Positions 6,105-9,242 of a stretch of 9,242 bases of DNA are shown here, one piece after another. The notes beneath the pieces are model-generated. The model saw only the letters and a list, made by a program, of their open reading frames with translations, searched no databases and was not told where the DNA came from. Position 1 is the first letter of the stretch; every line of letters starts with the position of its first letter. A program made the translations under genes and the position numbers. The DNA is from Syntrophaceae bacterium UBA7544 (GTDB lineage Bacteria > Desulfobacterota > Syntrophia > Syntrophales > Smithellaceae), in contig DLME01000202.1 of NCBI GenBank assembly GCA_002479215.1, positions 1-9,242 of the forward strand, in the 5' to 3' direction.

Positions 6105-6563
6105 ATGGCCAGAATCAATGTCGGAGATAAATTTGGAGATTTTTCTTTAAAGAACCACAAAGACGCGGTTATCGATACGGCGGCATTAACGGACAAAAAA
6201 ATACTTCTTTCATTTCATCCCCTTGCCTGGACAGATGTCTGCGCCCGGCAAATGCAGTCGCTGGAAAGTAATTTTGAAAGCTTCCAAAATTTAAATACCG
6301 TTCCCTTGGGGCTTTCTGTTGATTCCGTGCCCTGCAAAAAGGCTTGGGCGGAAAAACTCGGCATCGAAAAAACGGATTTATTGGCCGATTTTTGGCCGCA
6401 CGGAGGCCTTGCCCTGCGTCTGGGGATATTTATCGACCGGTTCGGTTTTTCCGAGCGAGCCAACATAATTTTCGATAAAGACAGAAGAGCGATCTTCGTC
6501 AAAATTTATCCTTTGAAGGAATTACCGGATGTAAAAGAACTTCTGGAGTTCCTGAAAAAATAG
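6105..6563 (+). CDS. Peroxiredoxin (AhpC/TSA-type thiol peroxidase)
   Basis: It reduces peroxides through a reactive cysteine, in the cytoplasm. The 152-residue thioredoxin-fold product has the active motif PLAWTDVC (Pro39, Thr43, peroxidatic Cys46). The usual SVDSVPCKKAWAEKLG stretch (71-86) follows, and a likely catalytic Arg118 sits in ERANIIFDKD. The only other cysteine is Cys77. It may be the resolving residue, but in most relatives this position is not cysteine-conserved, so a one-Cys mechanism is possible. There is no signal peptide. AAGGAGG at 6089-6095 with nine-base spacing fixes the start. It follows the alkene reductase in the same direction after 74 bases and could share its transcript. 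The electron donor is not evident from the neighbours. Confidence 0.88.
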   Translation: MARINVGDKFGDFSLKNHKDAVIDTAALTDKKILLSFHPLAWTDVCARQMQSLESNFESFQNLNTVPLGLSVDSVPCKKAWAEKLGIEKTDLLADFWPHGGLALRLGIFIDRFGFSERANIIFDKDRRAIFVKIYPLKELPDVKELLEFLKK

Positions 6564-6812
6564 GTCTTTTAGCGTTTTGAAAATGCTGGGTTCATTTCAA
6601 CTAACGGATAAAAAAACAACCAGATTTTTTATTTTTTGGACTATAGACCTCTTAAAAAAATCAACGCCTACAGGCCGTTATCATCATCTGCGCGTCATTA
6701 CAGCATAAAGGTAAAAATATTAATAAGTTTTTATATATAATTCATTATTGACTTCAGTAACATTATCAAGTAAAAAAATTGCATATTCATTAGTCTTGAA
6801 GGAAGAACTCTT
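6564..6812. other. Gene-free AT-rich spacer before plsC
   Basis: I see no convincing gene here. An 8-base AT-only inverted pair (6608-6615 with 6625-6632) could form a weak hairpin ending in T-rich sequence. AGGTCT (6563-6568) and AGACCT (6645-6650) are inverted copies that bracket it. Both are weak. Confidence 0.4.
6748..6776 (+). promoter_or_regulatory. Candidate promoter for plsC
   Basis: TTGACT (6748-6753, five of six) is followed after 17 bases by TAAAAA (6771-6776, four of six). The start point would be near 6783, giving a leader of about 30 bases to the plsC ATG. Confidence 0.35.
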
Positions 6813-7565
6813 ATGATCCGCTCAGCGCTTTTAGTTACGCTAGGTGTTGTTATAACGGCTTTTATGTCTTTTTGGTCTGTGGCATTTTCGATTTTTCCCA
6901 ATGCCCACAACAAAGTTCATAAAATAGCCAACCTTTGGGGCAAGATTTTACTTTTAATATGCAATACAAAGGTGGAAGTCATCGGCAAAGAAAATCTCCA
7001 GCCCGGGAAGCCACATGTTTTCATGGCCAACCATCAAAGCGATTTTGATATATTAATTGCCTTAGCCTATATCCCCGGCCAATTCCGGTGGCTGGTCAAA
7101 AAAGAGTTATTCAATATACCTGTCTTCGGCGCAGCAATGAAAAGCGCCGGATATATTGAAATTGACCGGCATAATCGAGAAAGGGCATTGCAAAGCCTCG
7201 ATGAAGCGGCGTTGCGCATTAGGGAAGGTAAGTCAATAATGACCTTCCCGGAAGGCACAAGAAGCCGCGACGGAGAAATCAATTCTTTCAAACAGGGGAC
7301 CTTTTATCTAGCCATTAAATCGGGCGTGCCCATTGTACCTGTTTCTATTATCGGCAGCGGTAAAATTATGCCTAAAAGATCTCTGAAAGTGCGCCCCGGC
7401 AGGGTGAAACTGGTCATCGATAAAGAAATAAACGTAAAAGACTATGATATTGAAAAACGACAGGAACTTGTTGAAAAAGTCAGAAATATAATTATTAAGA
7501 ATTACGACTATTGGCGGGAAGCCGGTACCGCTGGCATCAAAGATATGGAAAGGGAAGCTACTTAA
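6813..7565 (+). CDS. plsC: 1-acyl-sn-glycerol-3-phosphate acyltransferase
   Basis: It acylates lysophosphatidic acid to phosphatidic acid in phospholipid synthesis, at the inner face of the cytoplasmic membrane. The 250-residue product begins with a hydrophobic segment (about 4-28) that should anchor it. The acyltransferase motifs follow in order: NHQSDFD (73-79, His74 and Asp79 as the H-x4-D catalytic pair), KKELFNIPVFG (96-106), GYIEIDRHNRERAL (113-126), FPEGTRSRDG (145-154, glycerol-phosphate binding) and VPIVPVSIIGSG (172-183). Length fits PlsC. AAGGAAG (6799-6805), seven bases before the ATG, supports the start. It ends with TAA exactly where the remnant uppP gene should have begun, pointing to a former translational overlap between the two. 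Confidence 0.92.
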   Translation: MIRSALLVTLGVVITAFMSFWSVAFSIFPNAHNKVHKIANLWGKILLLICNTKVEVIGKENLQPGKPHVFMANHQSDFDILIALAYIPGQFRWLVKKELFNIPVFGAAMKSAGYIEIDRHNRERALQSLDEAALRIREGKSIMTFPEGTRSRDGEINSFKQGTFYLAIKSGVPIVPVSIIGSGKIMPKRSLKVRPGRVKLVIDKEINVKDYDIEKRQELVEKVRNIIIKNYDYWREAGTAGIKDMEREAT

Positions 7566-7932
7566 ACCCTTCTACTGCCGTACTTTTGGGAATCGTTCAA
7601 GGATTGACCGAACTTTTTCAAGTAAGCAGTTCCGCTCATCTGGTTATCCTTCAAAGTTTCTTGCCGGATTTTCACCAGCCGGGAGTGGCATTGGACGCCA
7701 TATTGCATTTGGGTACAGCGGCGCCATTATTTTGGAGGCGCCATACTTTAAGCAAATTCCCTCTGGGGAAATATGGCTCTGTTTTGTTGGTTTTATCTGC
7801 GCCGACTTAACTGGGCTGCTATCCCTTAAGCTGTTTTTTCTGGTTATCCGCGAACCGCGCTGGAAATTCTTTCCTTACTATTGCTGGCTATTCGGATTTT
7901 TTACACTACTTGTCAAATCGCCTTTTTTCTGA
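7562..7932 (+). pseudogene. uppP: Broken undecaprenyl-diphosphatase remnant
   Basis: The intact enzyme (about 260-275 residues, many membrane segments) recycles undecaprenyl diphosphate for peptidoglycan and LPS carriers. From 7562 one frame reads LNPSTAVLLGIVQGLTELFQVSSSAHLV and later DAILHLGT, clearly the UppP N-terminus. The family motif TEFLPVSSS has become TELFQVSSS, losing its proline. This frame stops at 7808-7810. The similarity continues in another frame as VGFICADLTGLL and REPRWKFFPYYCWLFGFFTLL, up to a stop at 7930-7932. The distance between HLGT and the next membrane part is some 20 residues too short, so a deletion joined the frameshift. No start codon exists where one is expected: 7562-7564 is TTA. 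The second half, with PGxSRSxxT, is absent. Several independent lesions argue against a sequencing error. Confidence 0.85.
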
Positions 7933-7953
7933 AATAATCACCAGCATTGGGGT

Positions 7954-8113
7954 CGTTGAAAAACCCCATGTTTTGGGCTGTTCAAAAATGTTCAGATGCA
8001 AGGCACGCAAAAAAAGCGACCCGCGAGGCGTATATGGATATACGTTGAGCGGTGCGGTTTGCAGCGCAACACAGCAGATGAGCGTTTTGAAAAAGCCATT
8101 CGGCTTTTTCCGG
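7954..8113. repeat. Nested dyad (palindromic) repeat, probably one copy of an interspersed family
   Basis: The centre is a perfect palindrome CGTATATGGATATACG at 8029-8044. Outward from it, TTCAAAA (7981-7987) faces TTTTGAA (8085-8091) almost symmetrically, as do CAGATGC (7993-7999) and GCAGATG (8074-8080) less exactly. At the left, TTGAAAAACCC (7956-7966) and GGGCTGTTCAA (7975-7985) form a side hairpin with nine of eleven pairs. From memory, elements with GATGCAAGGC, a central palindrome and AACACAGCAGATG recur between genes of Desulfobacterota. No second copy lies in this window, so the exact ends are estimates. Confidence 0.6.
8089..8110. terminator. Terminator-like hairpin at the right end of the dyad repeat
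   Basis: GAAAAAGCC (8089-8097) and GGCTTTTTC (8102-8110) form a perfect nine-base stem with loop ATTC. GC pairs lie next to the loop and the T-run is the descending arm, so it could work in both directions. It lies about 100 bases before ftsK and could separate ftsK from plsC transcription. Confidence 0.45.
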
Positions 8114-8180
8114 CAGTGAATGTATTTAAGCATGATTGCGCCTCCCTTGCGGGAATGCGCGCCCGGTCAACAGCCCAGCA

Positions 8181-8209
8181 TTGACAAATTATTTTGATGC
8201 GCTGATAAA
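8181..8209 (+). promoter_or_regulatory. Promoter-like element abutting the ftsK start
   Basis: A perfect TTGACA (8181-8186), a 17-base spacer and GATAAA (8204-8209, four of six) end exactly before the ATG at 8210. A normal start point near 8216 would lie after that ATG, so either it is not used or translation begins further down. Confidence 0.35.
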
Positions 8210-9242
8210 ATGGAAGAGAAAAAAACAGAGAAACAAAAGGATAATAAAAGAACCCGGGAAATTAAAGGCGTAGTGTGCTTGGCCCTGGCTGTATTTACGC
8301 TTTTGTGTCTTGTTTCCTACCATCCGCAAGATCCTTCTTTTACCCACGTCGTTTCCCACTTCGCTTCTACTGGTCAGGCAACGCATAATTTTACCGGCAC
8401 GGCTGGATCTTATACGGCCGCTTCCCTGATTAGTCTTCTGGGCGTTGCTTCTTTTCTTTTGCCTCTTATCCTTTTCGTCTGCAGTTTTAAATATTTTTTA
8501 CAGCCCGAATTTACCATCAACGTCAGCCGGCCAGCGGGATTTTTATTTTTTGTTCTTTCCTTCGCCGGACTTATGGCCATAATTTTAGATGGCGGGTTAA
8601 CAATTTATGAAAAAACACTGCAGGCCGGCGGCGAAATCGGCGCATTAATTGTCCGGCTGCTCTTATATTGCTTTAATGTAGCCGGAACTTATATTATTTT
8701 AATTCTCGTTTTTATTGTAACGCTGCTTTCTTTGGTTGAATTCTCATTGGTTTCCGTGGCTCAAAGAGTTTCTCAATCTGCAATAAAACTAATCGCCTTT
8801 GGCAAAAGCCGCCTCTCGGCATTTGCCAATTTGGTATTTAAAAACATAAAAGCGGAAAGACAAACTCAGCCGGCACTCGAAGAAAATCCAGCAGCGTTAA
8901 AAAAGACAAAACTCAAAAAAATTGAGCAAACTCATTTTAATTTCACTAAAACAACAACGGACGGCAAGTTCCAACTGCCTCCCCTTACTTTATTGGACGA
9001 AGCTCAGCACAAGGATGCCCGCGTGAAAAGGGACAATTTGATTACCAATTCCCGCATCCTGGAAAAGAAACTATCCGATTTCGGCGTCGAGGCGCGTGTT
9101 GTGGAAGTCATGCCCGGCCCGGTCATCACCATGTATGAGCTGGAACCAGCCCCGGGCGTCAAAATTAACCGCATCACCAATCTGGCCGACGATCTGGCGT
9201 TGGCTCTGATGGCGCCGAGCATCCGCATTATCGCACCCATTC
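8210..9242 (+). CDS. ftsK: DNA translocase FtsK, N-terminal part (3' end outside window)
   Basis: FtsK/SpoIIIE anchors at the division septum and pumps DNA to clear the closing septum and aid dimer resolution. 344 codons are present without a stop. A basic head (1-20, ending REIKG) is followed by hydrophobic segments near 20-37, 72-95, 107-126 and 143-178, the four-helix FtsK membrane domain. A short charged linker (about 185-255) leads to LPPLTLLDE (256-264), NSRILEKKLSDFGV and VVEVMPGPVITMYELEPAPGVK. This is the start of the motor domain (alpha). The Walker motifs and gamma domain lie beyond the window. There is no clear Shine-Dalgarno before the ATG at 8210. A GTG at codon 22 (8273) is an alternative but would remove the basic head. 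Confidence 0.94.
   Translation, partial: MEEKKTEKQKDNKRTREIKGVVCLALAVFTLLCLVSYHPQDPSFTHVVSHFASTGQATHNFTGTAGSYTAASLISLLGVASFLLPLILFVCSFKYFLQPEFTINVSRPAGFLFFVLSFAGLMAIILDGGLTIYEKTLQAGGEIGALIVRLLLYCFNVAGTYIILILVFIVTLLSLVEFSLVSVAQRVSQSAIKLIAFGKSRLSAFANLVFKNIKAERQTQPALEENPAALKKTKLKKIEQTHFNFTKTTTDGKFQLPPLTLLDEAQHKDARVKRDNLITNSRILEKKLSDFGVEARVVEVMPGPVITMYELEPAPGVKINRITNLADDLALALMAPSIRIIAPI

Larger units (their letters stand above)
7933..8209. other. Gene-free stretch between uppP remnant and ftsK
   Basis: This 277-base stretch holds a nested dyad repeat, a terminator-like hairpin and about 100 bases of unassigned sequence. The latter includes an imperfect GC-rich hairpin at 8138-8160 (GCGC arms plus CCC/GGG). 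Short ORFs in several frames here are by-products of the repeat. I find no continuation of uppP. Confidence 0.6.

Noticed and set aside
6571..6583. 13-base string AGCGTTTTGAAAA also found at 8081-8093 inside the dyad repeat
   Set aside because: One match of this length between two places in 9 kb is expected about by chance, and the flanks do not match, so it is not evidence for a second repeat copy.
6583..6708. Possible 41-codon plus-strand ORF in the spacer before plsC
   Set aside because: There is no Shine-Dalgarno sequence, no recognisable domain and AT-rich composition typical of a spacer; I cannot support it as a gene.
7562..7932. uppP lesions as sequencing or assembly errors
   Set aside because: One frameshift could be an error, but a lost start, a motif substitution, an internal deletion and a missing 3' half together cannot be explained that way.
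7906..8133. Short ORFs on both strands over the dyad repeat (for example 7906-8133 minus, 7910-8119 plus, 7996-8184 plus)
   Set aside because: They are made by the palindromic repeat itself, have no ribosome binding sites and match no protein family I know.
1..9242. CRISPR arrays, tRNA or rRNA genes, insertion sequences with transposase, prophage genes
   Set aside because: I looked for regularly spaced repeats, tRNA-like cloverleaf ends and transposase or integrase motifs on both strands and saw none.

Overview
The window looks like a piece of an anaerobic Gram-negative chromosome, most likely a member of the Desulfobacterota (former Deltaproteobacteria) near Syntrophus or Smithella. The reasons are the run heptose kinase, DUF4416, yicC, gmk, rpoZ, pyrF, which I remember from that group, a moderately AT-rich base composition, and a dyad repeat of a type I associate with it. 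This placement rests on recollection and no search was run.

Positions 1-3820 (minus strand) hold one tightly packed housekeeping operon, read from right to left: rfaE1 (heptose-7-phosphate kinase), a DUF4416 protein, yicC (endoribonuclease family), gmk (guanylate kinase), rpoZ (RNA polymerase omega) and pyrF (OMP decarboxylase, cut by the window edge). Genes overlap or lie 4-29 bases apart, so translational coupling is likely. The gene set joins LPS heptose synthesis, RNA turnover, GMP/GDP supply, RNA polymerase assembly and UMP synthesis.

Positions 3821-4095 are the divergent control region. On the minus strand it carries an unrecognised 57-codon ORF with a strong ribosome binding site. The 3' end of this ORF is also a Rho-independent terminator hairpin, 33 bases before rfaE1. 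A 9-base segment near the ORF start is perfectly complementary to the 5' part of that hairpin. This is a candidate transcription attenuator for the whole operon and the most interesting regulatory signal here.

Positions 4096-6563 (plus strand) hold three detoxification-type genes, each with its own intergenic gap: a glyoxalase II-like metallo-hydrolase, an Old Yellow Enzyme family alkene reductase (NemA-like) and a thiol peroxiredoxin.

Positions 6813-8209 carry plsC (lysophosphatidate acyltransferase), then a clearly broken uppP (undecaprenyl-diphosphatase) remnant. The remnant has lost its start codon and central residues, has shifted frame and lacks its 3' half. Right after it lies a ~160-base nested dyad repeat and a terminator-like hairpin. 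Positions 8210-9242 are the first 344 codons of ftsK (DNA translocase), continuing past the window.
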